From: Herbaspirillum sp. GW103
Lineage (GTDB): Bacteria; Pseudomonadota; Gammaproteobacteria; Burkholderiales; Burkholderiaceae_D
Length of the DNA: 64,000 nt
Reading direction: 5' to 3'
Assembly: GCF_000261365.1 (NCBI RefSeq)
Contig: NZ_AJVC01000001.1
Span: 124,001-188,000 of the forward strand
The position numbers were made by a program, and so were the translations under genes. Shown here in pieces: positions 55,955 through 64,000 of this stretch. Positions within the stretch are counted from its first letter, which is position 1. Each line of letters begins with the position of its first letter. The notes beneath the pieces were generated by a model, which saw only the letters and a program-made list of their open reading frames with translations, was not told where the DNA came from and ran no database searches.

Positions 55955-57583
55955 TCAGCTCTTCGGGGCTACTTTGGTCAGGGTGTCGCGCAGGAACTTG
56001 TGCATCTTGGCGACTCTATCGTTGCCGGGAATCAGACGGTCCAGGGTGGCCAGGTAGCGGCGCACGCGCTTGACATAGTCTTCGTTCCAGCCGCGCTGGC
56101 TCATCCAGAGCAGGTGCAACTGGGCCGAGGCCAGCAGCACGCCGGTGTTCTCGGGCATGCTGGCCAGCGCTTCCTCCAGCTTGGCCAGCGACTCGTCGGG
56201 CTTGGCGCTGCGCATCAAGGCATTGGCTTCGGCGATGATGCTCATGCACTGCTTGACGGCACCGTCGATGAGTTCCTCGGCCAGGTTGGCGCGACCGGTA
56301 TCGGCCAGCACCTTGCGCGCCAGCATCTGCAGGGTCTTGTTCTCGTGGTCGGACTTGACTGCCTCGGCGATCAGCTTGGCGCCTTCCTCGTCCTTGCCCA
56401 TCGAGAAGGCGGCCTTGGCCAGGGCCAGGGTGGCGGTATCCGAGGCTTCCTTGCCGGCGGCCTGGCGGGCCGTCTCGAAGGCCTGCTGGGCCGAAATGGT
56501 ATCCCCCAACTGAACGTAGGCCTGGGCTTGCACTGCGGCCTGGGCGGAGACGAAGATGTTGGATTCCTCGTAGCGACGTGGCGCGCTTTCCAGCAGACGC
56601 AGGGCGGCATCGGGATCGCCGCTGTCGATGTGGACCTGGGCCAGCGAGAGCAGGTCGGTCGGCTGTGCCGTGAGCGAACCCTTGGTGTGCTTGAGGACGC
56701 GGTCATAGGCTTCGCGCGCCTGATCCAGGTGGCCGCTGCGGTAGGCCACGTCGCCTACCAGCCGACTGCGGCGCGCCGAGGGAATGATCTCGGAGGACTT
56801 GGTCAGCGCCTCCAGCGCGCCTTCCTGGTTGCCCTGGGCTTCGTCGATCTGCGCCAGCAGGTCGTAGGCGGCGATGAACTGCTTGTTCTGCGCTAGCACG
56901 TCCTCCACGATCACGCGCGCATCATCCATCTGGCCGGCCACGATATTGCAGCGGGCCAGTCCGATCTTGGCCCACACCAGGTCGTCGCGCATGGCCAGGG
57001 CCTGCTTGTAGACCTCGCGCGCCTCGTCGATGCGGCGCTGCTCGATCAAGAGCGTGCCCTTGGTCTTCATGATTTCCACGATCCACTTGGGCGCAGCCTT
57101 GAGCACGCTGTCGCATTCGAGGATGGCACCGGCGAAGTCCTTGCGCTTCATCTTCTCGGTCACCGGCAGCATGGCGTGCTGCTTTTCCAGCAGGCGGTCC
57201 ACGCGCTCGGCGATGCGGCTGGCCGTCAGCGGCTTCAACATGTAGGCGTCGGGCTGGAACTCGGCTGCGCTGGCTACCAGGTTGTAGCCGCTCTCGGCGG
57301 TCACCATGATGAACATGCAGGTCGGCGAGAGCATGTTCTGCGTACGGAAGAACTCCAGCAGCTGCTGGCCGTTGCTTTCCTTGTTGAGGTTGTAGTCGCA
57401 GATGATCAGGTCATAGGTACCGGATTGCACGAAGCGGATCGCTTCGTCGGGCGTGGCGGCCTGGTCGACCTTGGTCACGCCAAGCTGCCCGAGGTGCATG
57501 CGGATGTTCTGGCGCATCGTCGGCATGTCGTCGATGACCAGGCAGCGCAGGGCGCTGATATGGCTGAAAGGCACTAAACTCAT
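55955..57583 (-). CDS. Response regulator with TPR repeats
   Basis: A 542-aa cytoplasmic protein. The receiver (about 10-130) has D18/D19 and phosphoacceptor D63 (LIICDYNLNKESNGQQLLEF), a Thr in IMVTAESGY and Lys in YMLKPLTAS. From about 165 to the end there are tetratricopeptide repeats, with clear units around EAREVYKQALAMRDDLVWAK, ALEALTKSSEIIPSARRSRL and EAYDRVLKHTKG. Output is therefore by protein-protein contact and not DNA binding. ATG at 57583 is used, as the receiver starts there; the frame extends to 57910 without family features. The soluble kinase follows 2 nt downstream. The partner contacted by the TPR array is unknown. Confidence 0.88.
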   Translation of the reverse strand: MSLVPFSHISALRCLVIDDMPTMRQNIRMHLGQLGVTKVDQAATPDEAIRFVQSGTYDLIICDYNLNKESNGQQLLEFFRTQNMLSPTCMFIMVTAESGYNLVASAAEFQPDAYMLKPLTASRIAERVDRLLEKQHAMLPVTEKMKRKDFAGAILECDSVLKAAPKWIVEIMKTKGTLLIEQRRIDEAREVYKQALAMRDDLVWAKIGLARCNIVAGQMDDARVIVEDVLAQNKQFIAAYDLLAQIDEAQGNQEGALEALTKSSEIIPSARRSRLVGDVAYRSGHLDQAREAYDRVLKHTKGSLTAQPTDLLSLAQVHIDSGDPDAALRLLESAPRRYEESNIFVSAQAAVQAQAYVQLGDTISAQQAFETARQAAGKEASDTATLALAKAAFSMGKDEEGAKLIAEAVKSDHENKTLQMLARKVLADTGRANLAEELIDGAVKQCMSIIAEANALMRSAKPDESLAKLEEALASMPENTGVLLASAQLHLLWMSQRGWNEDYVKRVRRYLATLDRLIPGNDRVAKMHKFLRDTLTKVAPKS

Positions 57584-57806
57584 GAGAACGTTCTGTAAAG
57601 CGATCTGTGAGACGATCTGTTCGGGATTGCGGAAAGCCAGGGCAGCATGATTGCCGCAGCGCAATATCGTGCACGATGACGACGATTGCATGCCAGTTGA
57701 CCTCGGCTGACCAATTATTCCTACCAATGCGCGAGTGTGCCGCTTTTTTTCCTTCCACGCATCATTCCTCTGCGATTTATGAAGTTTTTGGCTGGGCGGG
57801 CTCTCG

Positions 57807-57812
57807 TATAAT
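57807..57812 (+). promoter_or_regulatory. Perfect -10 hexamer upstream of recA
   Basis: TATAAT lies 187 nt before the recA ATG, upstream of the LexA-controlled promoter. A -35 is not clear (GTTTTT at 57784-57789 has 17-nt spacing). It could give LexA-independent basal expression of recA. The rest of 57584-57806 shows no gene. Confidence 0.4.
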
Positions 57813-57855
57813 TGTGGTTTTCGCCTCGGGATGAATCGAGAGCCGAGAAAAAGGC

Positions 57856-57884
57856 TTGCACCGGGCACTGTTTTTTTATACAGT
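57856..57884 (+). promoter_or_regulatory. LexA (SOS) box and promoter of recA
   Basis: CTG-10 nt-CAG (57868-57883, ACTGT...ACAGTA in context) is a perfect LexA box in which the ten central bases are all A or T. TTGCAC (57856-57861) is a likely -35, and TATACA or TACAGT inside the box a -10, so LexA would cover the -10. It is 111 nt before the ATG. Confidence 0.88.
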
Positions 57885-57993
57885 ATCGCTCTATCGGGGC
57901 GGTCATCCACTGCCGCCGAGCAACATCAGCAAGACCTATCAGCAAGACCTCCCCCTGACACCCGTCTTCACGACATTTTGCCGAGAGAGATTT

Positions 57994-59043
57994 ATGGACG
58001 ACAAAAAAGCTGCGAACAACTCTGAAAAGAGCAAGGCGCTGGCCGCCGCGTTGGCACAGATTGAAAAGCAGTTTGGCAAGGGCTCGGTGATGCGCATGGA
58101 AGACGGCGTCATCGCCGAGGAAATCCAGGCCGTTTCCACCGGCTCCCTGGGCCTGGACATCGCCCTGGGCATCGGTGGCCTGCCGCGTGGCCGGGTCATC
58201 GAGATCTACGGTCCGGAATCCTCCGGCAAGACCACCCTGACCCTGCAGTCGATCGCCGAGATGCAGAAGCTGGGCGGTACCTGCGCCTTCATCGACGCCG
58301 AGCACGCCCTCGACGTCACCTACGCCCAGAAGCTGGGCGTGAACCTGAACGACCTGCTGATTTCGCAGCCAGATACCGGCGAACAGGCCCTGGAAATCTG
58401 CGACGCCCTGGTGCGTTCGGGTGCCGTGGATCTGATCGTGGTCGACTCCGTGGCCGCGCTGACCCCCAAGGCTGAAATCGAAGGCGACATGGGCGATTCC
58501 CTGCCCGGCCTGCAGGCCCGCCTGATGTCGCAGGCGCTGCGCAAGCTGACCGGTAGCATCAACCGTACCAACACCACTGTCATCTTCATCAACCAGATCC
58601 GCATGAAGATCGGCGTCATGTTCGGCAACCCGGAAACCACCACCGGCGGCAATGCGCTGAAGTTCTACGCCTCCGTGCGCCTGGATATCCGCCGCACCGG
58701 GTCGATCAAGTCGGGTGACGAAGTCATCGGCAGCGAAACCAAGGTCAAGGTCGTCAAGAACAAGGTCGCGCCGCCGTTCCGCGAAGCCCACTTCGACATC
58801 CTGTATGGCGAAGGCACTTCCCGCGAAGGCGAAATTCTGGACCTGGGTTCCGAGCACAAGGTAGTCGAGAAGTCCGGCGCCTGGTACAGCTATAACGGCG
58901 AACGTATCGGCCAGGGCAAGGACAACGCCCGCAACTATCTCAAGGAACATCCGGAACTGGCCCGCGAAATCGAGAACAAGGTCCGCGTCGCCCTGGGCGT
59001 GCCGGAACTGGCCGGTGGCGAAGCGGAAGCCAAGGCTTCCTGA
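57994..59043 (+). CDS. recA: RecA recombinase
   Basis: RecA forms filaments on single-stranded DNA, drives strand exchange and activates LexA self-cleavage. The 349-aa protein has Walker A GPESSGKT (73-80), Walker [11 protein letters not shown], the L1/L2 DNA-binding loops ([38 protein letters not shown]), QIRMKIGVM and the typical C-terminal domain with an acidic end. The ATG at 57994 is chosen because the family N-terminus ([20 protein letters not shown]) begins there, after GAGAGAG. A perfect LexA box precedes it. recX follows, as in most proteobacteria, 147 nt downstream. Confidence 0.98.
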   Translation: MDDKKAANNSEKSKALAAALAQIEKQFGKGSVMRMEDGVIAEEIQAVSTGSLGLDIALGIGGLPRGRVIEIYGPESSGKTTLTLQSIAEMQKLGGTCAFIDAEHALDVTYAQKLGVNLNDLLISQPDTGEQALEICDALVRSGAVDLIVVDSVAALTPKAEIEGDMGDSLPGLQARLMSQALRKLTGSINRTNTTVIFINQIRMKIGVMFGNPETTTGGNALKFYASVRLDIRRTGSIKSGDEVIGSETKVKVVKNKVAPPFREAHFDILYGEGTSREGEILDLGSEHKVVEKSGAWYSYNGERIGQGKDNARNYLKEHPELAREIENKVRVALGVPELAGGEAEAKAS

Positions 59044-59190
59044 GTCCCCGCCTAAAGGATTCAAGCGCTATCCCGGCGACAGGGTTTGCCTGAGCCTTGG
59101 AGGTCGTGATGGTGCTTGTTGATCTCTCTGTGCCGCGCCGTGTTGGCGGTCTCGGAGAGAGGCAATACCGCAGTACTGCAAGTTCGCAAC

Positions 59191-59655
59191 ATGCCAAGAC
59201 CCCCGATCAGCCTGAAAGCACGGGCGCTCAAATATCTCTCTTCACGTGAGCATAGTCGCCTGGAACTTGCGCGTAAGCTTGCCCCTTACGCGCAAGAGGG
59301 CGATGACATCGAAGCCCTCCTGCAATGGCTGGAGCAATCCCGTTTTCTCTCCCAGGAACGTTTTTCCGAATCGCTGGTGCATCGTCGCTCGGCGCGTTAC
59401 GGCAATCAGCGCATCTTTTCCGAGCTTCATGGTCACGGCATCGAAGGTGAAGCCATTGCCGAATTGAAGGCCGATCTGGCGGCAGGCGAGGGCGAGCGTG
59501 CCGCGCAGGTGTTGCGCCGCAAGTATGACGCCCCCCCAGCGGATGCCGAAACCCGGGCGAAACAGATGCGTTTCCTGCAGCAGCGCGGCTTTTCCCATCG
59601 CAGCATCCGCGAAGCCTTCCAGAAGGCCTGGGCGGATGATGAAGACGCCCTCTGA
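59191..59655 (+). CDS. recX: RecX, regulator of RecA
   Basis: RecX binds and limits RecA filaments. The 154-aa protein is a typical helical three-repeat member: SLKARALKYLSSREHSRLEL at the start, then LEQSRFLSQERFSESLVHRR and KQMRFLQQRGFSHRSIREAF. ATG at 59191 is used because the family N-terminus (MPRPPISLKARAL) begins there, although no clear ribosome site precedes it. A TTG at 59116 behind GGAGG (59099-59103) would add 25 residues and cannot be ruled out. It is probably cotranscribed with recA, since no terminator lies between. Confidence 0.93.
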   Translation: MPRPPISLKARALKYLSSREHSRLELARKLAPYAQEGDDIEALLQWLEQSRFLSQERFSESLVHRRSARYGNQRIFSELHGHGIEGEAIAELKADLAAGEGERAAQVLRRKYDAPPADAETRAKQMRFLQQRGFSHRSIREAFQKAWADDEDAL

Positions 59656-59806
59656 CAGCGCCAATAGCAGGATAGACCTGCTCGGTACAGCTTTCCCGTT
59701 GTTCTCACAAAATCCGCCAGGACAGCCCGTCCTGATCCCGTCACATGGTAATCCAGTGGCTTTGCAGTTGCTGATAGCGCTACCAGCCAACAGGCTGCGT
59801 GGCGTG

Positions 59807-59815
59807 TGCTAGAAT
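59807..59815 (+). promoter_or_regulatory. Extended -10 promoter candidate for the sucCD leader
   Basis: TGCTAGAAT matches an extended -10 (TGnTATAAT with one change). No good -35 is seen at 17 nt. A start near 59822 would give a leader of about 350 nt before sucC. Confidence 0.4.
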
Positions 59816-59914
59816 TCGGAAGTTTTTGCTGCGGCGCGCAAGCCTGAGGAGATACTGCATGTTGCCGGTTCGTTAAAACGGCGCAACGGTGCAAGGCCCA
59901 CGTCAGGAGCAGGA

Positions 59915-59986
59915 ATGGATAATGCGAACGCTTCGGCGCAAGCTGGCGCGTTTCGAATATCAGACCAACTAAAGCAGACGGCATGA
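59915..59986 (+). CDS. Possible 23-aa leader peptide upstream of sucC
   Basis: A 23-codon frame (MDNANASAQAGAF, then RISDQLKQTA) has a strong AGGAG (59905-59909) 5 nt before its ATG. Its stop overlaps the ATG of a second small frame (ATGA at 59983-59986). It has no recognisable function and may serve only to couple translation into the leader. It could be chance, but the ribosome site is better than that of many real genes. Confidence 0.35.
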   Translation: MDNANASAQAGAFRISDQLKQTA

Positions 59987-60159
59987 ACATGCCCAATTCT
60001 ACGAATTCACTCGCAACCCGCGCAGCTCACGCCTGCGCCCGACTCCATCCGGCAACGGATGCGACACCCGCCTGCGGGTTGCAGTCTGCTTTCTGGTCGG
60101 CCGGCTCGATGCCGGCTACCGAATTTCAATCCGGCAAGTTTCATTCATTCAGTGTCTAA
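59983..60159 (+). CDS. Possible 58-aa ORF directly upstream of sucC
   Basis: This frame starts in a 4-nt overlap with the 23-codon frame and ends with TAA only 12 nt before the sucC ATG, so the three would be translated in series. The peptide (MNMPNSTNSLATRAAHACAR at the start, GKFHSFSV at the end) has no family I know, no signal and no membrane span. The same stretch contains several perfect inverted repeats, so base pairing rather than protein may be what is selected. Reality is uncertain. Confidence 0.3.
   Translation: MNMPNSTNSLATRAAHACARLHPATDATPACGLQSAFWSAGSMPATEFQSGKFHSFSV
60013..60120 (+). ncRNA. Candidate structured cis-acting RNA in the sucC leader
   Basis: GCAACCC (60013-60019) pairs with GGGTTGC (60076-60082) and encloses two hairpins: GCGCAG/CTGCGC (60020-60025, 60033-60038) and CATCCG/CGGATG closing a GCAA tetraloop (60046-60051, 60056-60061). 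Together they form a three-way junction. A fourth strong hairpin, GCCGGC/GCCGGC with flanking GGT/ACC pairs, lies at 60095-60120. Just before the start, GGGA and TCCC (60160-60170) can pair around the ribosome site. Leader RNAs of the sucA and sucC types are described for proteobacterial TCA genes; I cannot say whether this is one of them. Confidence 0.4.
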
Positions 60160-60171
60160 AGGGAAGCTCCC

Positions 60172-61332
60172 ATGAAAATCCATGAGTATCAGGGTAAAGA
60201 AATCCTGCGCCAGTTCGGCGTAACCGTGCCGCGCGGCATTCCTTGCATGTCGGTCGACGAAGTCGAAGCGGCAGCCCAGAAGCTCGGCGGCCCGGTGTGG
60301 GTCGTCAAGGCCCAGATCCATGCAGGCGGTCGCGGCAAGGGCGGTGGCGTGAAGGTGGCCAAGTCCATCGAGCAGGTCAAGGAATACGCCAACCAGATCA
60401 TGGGCATGCAGCTGATCACCCACCAGACTGGCCCTGAAGGCCAGAAGGTCCGTCGCCTGCTGATCGAAGAAGGCGCTGACATCAAGAAGGAACTGTACGT
60501 TTCCCTGGTGACCGACCGCGTTTCGCAAAAGGTCGTGCTGATGGCCTCCAGCGAAGGCGGCATGGACATTGAAGAAGTCGCCCACAGCAACCCGGAAAAG
60601 ATCCACAACGTCATCATCGATCCGATCGATGGCCTGACCGACGCGCAAGCCGACGACGTGGCCGCCAAGATCGGCGTGCCTGCCGAATCGATCCCGGCTG
60701 CCCGCCAGAACCTGCAAGGTCTGTACAAGGCCTACTGGGAAACCGACGCTTCCCTGGCTGAAATCAACCCCCTGATCCTGACCGGCGACGGCAAGGTCAT
60801 CGCCCTGGACGCCAAGTTCAACTTCGACTCCAACGCCCTGTTCCGTCACCCGGAAATCGTCGCCTACCGCGACCTGGACGAAGAAGATCCGGCTGAAGTC
60901 GAAGCCTCCAAGTTCGATCTGGCCTACATCTCCCTGGACGGCAACATCGGCTGCCTGGTCAACGGCGCCGGCCTGGCCATGGCCACCATGGATACCATCA
61001 AGCTGTTCGGCGGCGAGCCGGCCAACTTCCTGGACGTGGGCGGCGGTGCCACCACCGAGAAGGTCACCGAAGCCTTCAAGATCATGCTGAAGAACCCCGA
61101 ACTGAAGGCCATCCTGGTCAACATCTTCGGCGGCATCATGCGCTGTGACGTGATCGCCGAAGGCGTGATCGCGGCTTCCAAGGCCGTTTCGCTGAAGGTG
61201 CCCCTGGTGGTCCGCATGAAGGGCACCAACGAAGACCTGGGCAAGAAGCTGTTGGCCGATTCCGGTCTGCCGATCATCTCGGCCGATTCCATGGAAGAAG
61301 CCGCCCAAAAGGTCGTGGCAGCTGCCAAGTAA
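60172..61332 (+). CDS. sucC: Succinyl-CoA synthetase beta subunit
   Basis: SucC is the beta subunit of the TCA-cycle enzyme that converts succinyl-CoA, ADP or GDP and phosphate to succinate, CoA and ATP or GTP. The 386-aa protein has an N-terminal ATP-grasp domain ([52 protein letters not shown]) and a C-terminal flavodoxin-like domain with [18 protein letters not shown] and [15 protein letters not shown] stands close before the ATG. It is followed by sucD after 100 nt, with no promoter or terminator obvious between them, and preceded by a long leader with small frames and stable hairpins. Confidence 0.97.
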   Translation: MKIHEYQGKEILRQFGVTVPRGIPCMSVDEVEAAAQKLGGPVWVVKAQIHAGGRGKGGGVKVAKSIEQVKEYANQIMGMQLITHQTGPEGQKVRRLLIEEGADIKKELYVSLVTDRVSQKVVLMASSEGGMDIEEVAHSNPEKIHNVIIDPIDGLTDAQADDVAAKIGVPAESIPAARQNLQGLYKAYWETDASLAEINPLILTGDGKVIALDAKFNFDSNALFRHPEIVAYRDLDEEDPAEVEASKFDLAYISLDGNIGCLVNGAGLAMATMDTIKLFGGEPANFLDVGGGATTEKVTEAFKIMLKNPELKAILVNIFGGIMRCDVIAEGVIAASKAVSLKVPLVVRMKGTNEDLGKKLLADSGLPIISADSMEEAAQKVVAAAK

Positions 61333-61432
61333 GTAACCCAACACGCAAGCCTGCGCGGCGCGAGCCGCCGGCTGCAAGCCATTGCAGCCCAGGCGCCGCC
61401 CGCGGCGCAGGCATCACAGTCAAGGAAGAGAA

Positions 61433-62314
61433 ATGTCGATCCTCATCAACAAAGACACCAAGGTCATCACCCAAGGTATCACCGGCAAGACCGGCCAGTT
61501 CCACACCCGCATGTGCCGCGACTACGCGAACGGCAAGAATGCCTTCGTCGCAGGCGTGAACCCGAAGAAGGCCGGTGAAGACTTCGAAGGCATCCCCATC
61601 TATGCCAACGTCACCGAAGCCAAGAACGCCACCGGCGCAACCGTTTCCGTGATCTACGTGCCGCCCGCCGGCGCTGCTGCTGCCATCTGGGAAGCCGTTG
61701 AAGCCGAGCTGGACCTGGCCATCTGTATCACCGAAGGCATCCCCGTGCGCGACATGCTGGCCCTGAAGGACCGCATGGCCAAGGCCGGTTCCAAGACCCT
61801 GCTGCTGGGCCCGAACTGCCCCGGCCTGATCACCCCGGACGAAATCAAGATCGGCATCATGCCCGGCCACATCCACAAGAAGGGCCGCATCGGCGTGGTT
61901 TCCCGCTCGGGCACCCTGACCTATGAAGCCGTGGGTCAGCTGACCGCCCTGGGTCTGGGCCAGTCCTCCGCCGTCGGTATCGGTGGCGACCCGATCAACG
62001 GTCTGAAGCACATCGACGTCATGAAGGCCTTCAACGACGATCCGGAAACCGATGCCGTCATCATGATCGGTGAAATCGGTGGTCCTGACGAAGCCAACGC
62101 TGCGCGCTGGATCAAGGACAACATGAAGAAGCCGGTGGTTGGCTTCATCGCCGGCGTGACCGCGCCCCCGGGCAAGCGCATGGGCCACGCAGGTGCCCTG
62201 ATCTCCGGTGGTGCCGACACCGCCGAAGCCAAGCTGGCCATCATGGAAGAGTGCGGCATCAAGGTCACCCGCAACCCGTCCGAAATGGGCCGTCTGCTGA
62301 AGTCCGTGCTGTAA
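61433..62314 (+). CDS. sucD: Succinyl-CoA synthetase alpha subunit
   Basis: SucD binds CoA and carries the histidine that is transiently phosphorylated. The 293 aa include the Rossmann CoA-binding domain (TKVITQGITGKTGQFHTRM; VSVIYVPPAGAAAAI), LLGPNCPGLITPDE, the loop GVVSRSGTLTYEAV, and the active-site His in RMGHAGALISGG (near 247). ATG at 61433 follows AAGGAAGAG at good spacing and gives the standard family N-terminus MSILINKDT. Codon use in both suc genes is strongly biased, as for highly expressed genes. A strong terminator follows 54 nt past the stop. Confidence 0.97.
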   Translation: MSILINKDTKVITQGITGKTGQFHTRMCRDYANGKNAFVAGVNPKKAGEDFEGIPIYANVTEAKNATGATVSVIYVPPAGAAAAIWEAVEAELDLAICITEGIPVRDMLALKDRMAKAGSKTLLLGPNCPGLITPDEIKIGIMPGHIHKKGRIGVVSRSGTLTYEAVGQLTALGLGQSSAVGIGGDPINGLKHIDVMKAFNDDPETDAVIMIGEIGGPDEANAARWIKDNMKKPVVGFIAGVTAPPGKRMGHAGALISGGADTAEAKLAIMEECGIKVTRNPSEMGRLLKSVL

Positions 62315-62367
62315 TCGGCGTCTGGCTGAACCAGCCACAGCAGCAAGATCAGTACCCGCAAGACCAG

Positions 62368-62398
62368 CATGGGGAGCTCCGGCTCCCCATGTCATTTT
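62368..62398 (+). terminator. Intrinsic terminator of sucCD
   Basis: CATGGGGAGC (62368-62377) and GCTCCCCATG (62382-62391) form a perfect 10-bp stem with a 4-nt TCCG loop, followed by TCATTTTTG. It separates sucCD from the TerC-family gene. Confidence 0.85.
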
Positions 62399-62494
62399 TG
62401 GAGAGCTGCCCTAAAGGGCGGGCACTCATCGCGCACGGCGCGGTCATCCAGCCATGTGCCCGATCCGAGGCGCTGTTTTTCCAAGAGGACATAC

Positions 62495-63229
62495 ATGGAA
62501 TTCCTGACCAACCTGAACTGGGTGGCAGTGGCGCAGATCATCCTGATCGACATCCTGCTCGGCGGCGACAATGCCATCGTCATTGCGCTGGCCTGTCGCA
62601 ACCTGCCCGACCAGCTGCGCATGAAGGGGATCGTCTGGGGTACCGTGGGCGCCATCGGCATCCGCATTGCGCTCATCGCCTTTGCCGTGACGATGCTGCA
62701 ATTGCCTTTCCTGAAGCTGGTCGGCGGCGTCCTGTTGCTGTGGATCGGCATCAAGCTGCTCAATGAAGACGACGATCACGCCGACATCAACGGCAGTGAC
62801 CGCCTGTGGGGTGCGGTCAAGACGGTGATCGTGGCGGACCTGGTGATGAGCCTGGACAACGTGATTGCCATCGCCAGTGCAGCCGAGCAAGCGGCGGGCG
62901 AGCACCAGTTGCTGCTGGTGGTGTTCGGCATTGTGGTCAGTATCCCCATCATCGTCTGGGGCAGCACCCTGGTATTGAAGCTGATGGAGAAATTCCCGGT
63001 CATCGTCACCCTCGGCGCGGCCTTGCTGGGCTACATCGCAGGTGGCATGATCTTCAGCGACGTGGCCGTGCAGGGCTGGCTCAAGGGCCTCATCGCCGAC
63101 ACCGAATTCGTGCTGCCGGGGGCAGCCGTCCACCTGAGTCTGCCGGGCCTGGTCGGCGCGCTGGGGGTGGTGCTGACCGGCTTCACGCTCAAGCGCAGGA
63201 AGCAGGAGCGGCAGGGGCCTGCCCTCTGA
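62495..63229 (+). CDS. TerC-family integral membrane protein
   Basis: A 244-aa membrane protein with seven predicted spans and the two family motifs with membrane aspartates: ILIDILLGGDNAIVIALACR near the start and ADLVMSLDNVIAIASA near 115. A third acidic site (GGMIFSD) lies near 190. Members are linked to manganese export and to metal insertion into exported proteins; tellurite resistance is the historical name only. The ATG at 62495 follows AAGAGGACATAC. It is a single gene between the sucCD terminator and the pilin gene. If the upstream sucD leader hairpins matter, they do not extend here. No Mn riboswitch was recognised in 62399-62494. Confidence 0.9.
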   Translation: MEFLTNLNWVAVAQIILIDILLGGDNAIVIALACRNLPDQLRMKGIVWGTVGAIGIRIALIAFAVTMLQLPFLKLVGGVLLLWIGIKLLNEDDDHADINGSDRLWGAVKTVIVADLVMSLDNVIAIASAAEQAAGEHQLLLVVFGIVVSIPIIVWGSTLVLKLMEKFPVIVTLGAALLGYIAGGMIFSDVAVQGWLKGLIADTEFVLPGAAVHLSLPGLVGALGVVLTGFTLKRRKQERQGPAL

Positions 63230-63370
63230 TCCGCCCAAGCCCGCTCTCCCTGCTTGAGCCATATCAGCGCCATGGCCCCACAAACCTGATAGCTTTGCAA
63301 TTTTTTCGCTAGTGCGCATGACCGGCGCTGCCGATACTGGCAACGCCCTTTTCTTTTTTACGAGGATCCC

Positions 63371-63877
63371 ATGAAACCCGTCGTCACCCGTCGCCCCCAA
63401 CAAGGCTTTACTTTGCTCGAACTGATGGTCACGCTGGCCATCATCGGCATTCTTGCGATGCTGGGCGCCTCGCAATATCAGGACTACATCGCCCGTGCGC
63501 GCGTTTCGGAAGGCTTCAACCTGGCCGAGCCCTACAAGCTGGCCGTGACCGAGCAGATCAGCTCCAACAATGGTGTCTTCACCGTGGCGCAACTGGGCCT
63601 GCCGGCCTTCACGGCGACCGACAACGTCAGCAAGATCGAGGTCTCTCCCATGGAAAAGCGTGGCGTGGGCGGCGTCATCACCATCACCTACGGCCCGCGC
63701 GTGGGTGACGGCGGCACCCTGACACTGACGCCCACCATCACCTCCGGCACCATTCAGTGGCAGTGCGCAGCCAAGGATGTCAAGCAAGCCCCCACTCCGG
63801 AAGGCGCCACGCCCAACACCGGTTTCGTCGCCGGTACCCTGCCGGCCAAATTTGCACCGGCCAACTGCCGCGGTTGA
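63371..63877 (+). CDS. Type IV pilin (PilA-like)
   Basis: A 168-aa prepilin. The short basic leader [12 protein letters not shown] ends at G12, the prepilin peptidase site, followed by [19 protein letters not shown] with the conserved Glu at mature position 5. The globular part has two cysteines, in WQCAAKD and APANCRG near the end, which fit the disulphide-bounded D-region of type IVa pilins. AlphaC-like sequence ([21 protein letters not shown]) is typical of PilA from betaproteobacteria. ACGAGGATCCC gives its ribosome site. No other pilus gene is present in the window, so it may be the major subunit encoded apart from the assembly genes. Confidence 0.92.
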   Translation: MKPVVTRRPQQGFTLLELMVTLAIIGILAMLGASQYQDYIARARVSEGFNLAEPYKLAVTEQISSNNGVFTVAQLGLPAFTATDNVSKIEVSPMEKRGVGGVITITYGPRVGDGGTLTLTPTITSGTIQWQCAAKDVKQAPTPEGATPNTGFVAGTLPAKFAPANCRG

Positions 63878-63911
63878 TTCGCAGGTGCACGCTGCGGATT
63901 CCGGCAAGAAA

Positions 63912-63933
63912 AAACGCGCCCTCGGGCGCGTTT
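63912..63933. terminator. Terminator after the pilin gene, probably bidirectional
   Basis: AAACGCGCC (63912-63920) and GGCGCGTTT (63925-63933) form a GC-rich stem closed by a CTCG loop. Plus-strand T-run is TTTGTCTT; on the minus strand the stem is followed by TTTTTTCTTG, a better tract. This suggests that a minus-strand gene ends near 63970 (a frame ending SDISMARP, then stop) and runs off the right edge. Confidence 0.75.
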
Positions 63934-64000
63934 GTCTTATCCACGGGAGCATCGGACCGCAGCCCCGGCTCAGGGCCGCGCCATACTGATGTCACTCTTG

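Noticed and set aside
63970-64000. Possible end of a minus-strand gene at the right edge (frame ending SDISMARP)
   Set aside because: Only about nine codons are visible. The minus-strand T-run of the nearby hairpin supports it, but it cannot be identified.

Overview
The window looks like chromosome of a GC-rich betaproteobacterium of the order Burkholderiales, most likely Oxalobacteraceae and probably Herbaspirillum or a close relative. This is inferred from protein character and gene order (grpE-dnaK-dnaJ-panB, perM-hda-HAD-pcnB-folK, recA-recX, sucCD). No 16S or other decisive marker is present, so the genus is a judgement.

Layout. 0.1-4.6 kb: heat-shock genes grpE, dnaK and dnaJ, with a good sigma-32 promoter before dnaK and two terminator-like hairpins between dnaK and dnaJ. 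4.7-5.8 kb: panB on the minus strand, preceded by a 290-bp remnant of a deoxynucleoside kinase gene. 6.2-16.2 kb: a complete chemosensory operon on the plus strand: a membrane protein with a CheZ-like motif, CheY, STAS, CheA, MCP, CheW, CheR, CheB and a receiver-EAL protein. It has no flagellar genes and ends in a predicted c-di-GMP phosphodiesterase. 16.4-23.3 kb: a contact-dependent-inhibition type CdiA/FHA protein with an LHH nuclease tip and a SUKH immunity gene, but no cdiB. 23.6-28.3 kb: minus-strand operon perM-hda-HAD-pcnB-folK, divergent from purM. folK and the dgk remnant-panB pair have the same orientation and order as in many Burkholderiales. The 17.7 kb between them therefore looks like an island inserted into an ancestral folK-dgk-panB block.

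29.6-43.2 kb: an Anbu (ancestral proteasome subunit) locus. Anbu, an alpha-E protein and a circularly permuted ATP-grasp protein lie on the minus strand. After a cupin gene, a GST gene and phaZ comes a second set on the plus strand: transglutaminase-DUF2126, an ATP-grasp/alpha-E fusion and a second transglutaminase. 43.6-46.6 kb: an AT-richer pair, a DUF3304-like lipoprotein and a DUF2235 (Tle1-type) protein whose expected nucleophile serine is aspartate. 46.8-53.1 kb: an AAHS-type MFS transporter, then a minus-strand operon of response regulator, histidine kinase, DUF4212 subunit and sodium:solute symporter.

53.4-64 kb: a small exported protein behind a palindrome-bearing promoter, a Tim44-domain membrane protein, a receiver-TPR/soluble-kinase pair, recA with a perfect LexA box, recX, sucCD behind a long structured leader with small coupled ORFs, a TerC-family membrane protein and a type IV pilin.

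No rRNA, tRNA, CRISPR array or insertion sequence was recognised. Starts were chosen from Shine-Dalgarno spacing and family-typical N-termini.
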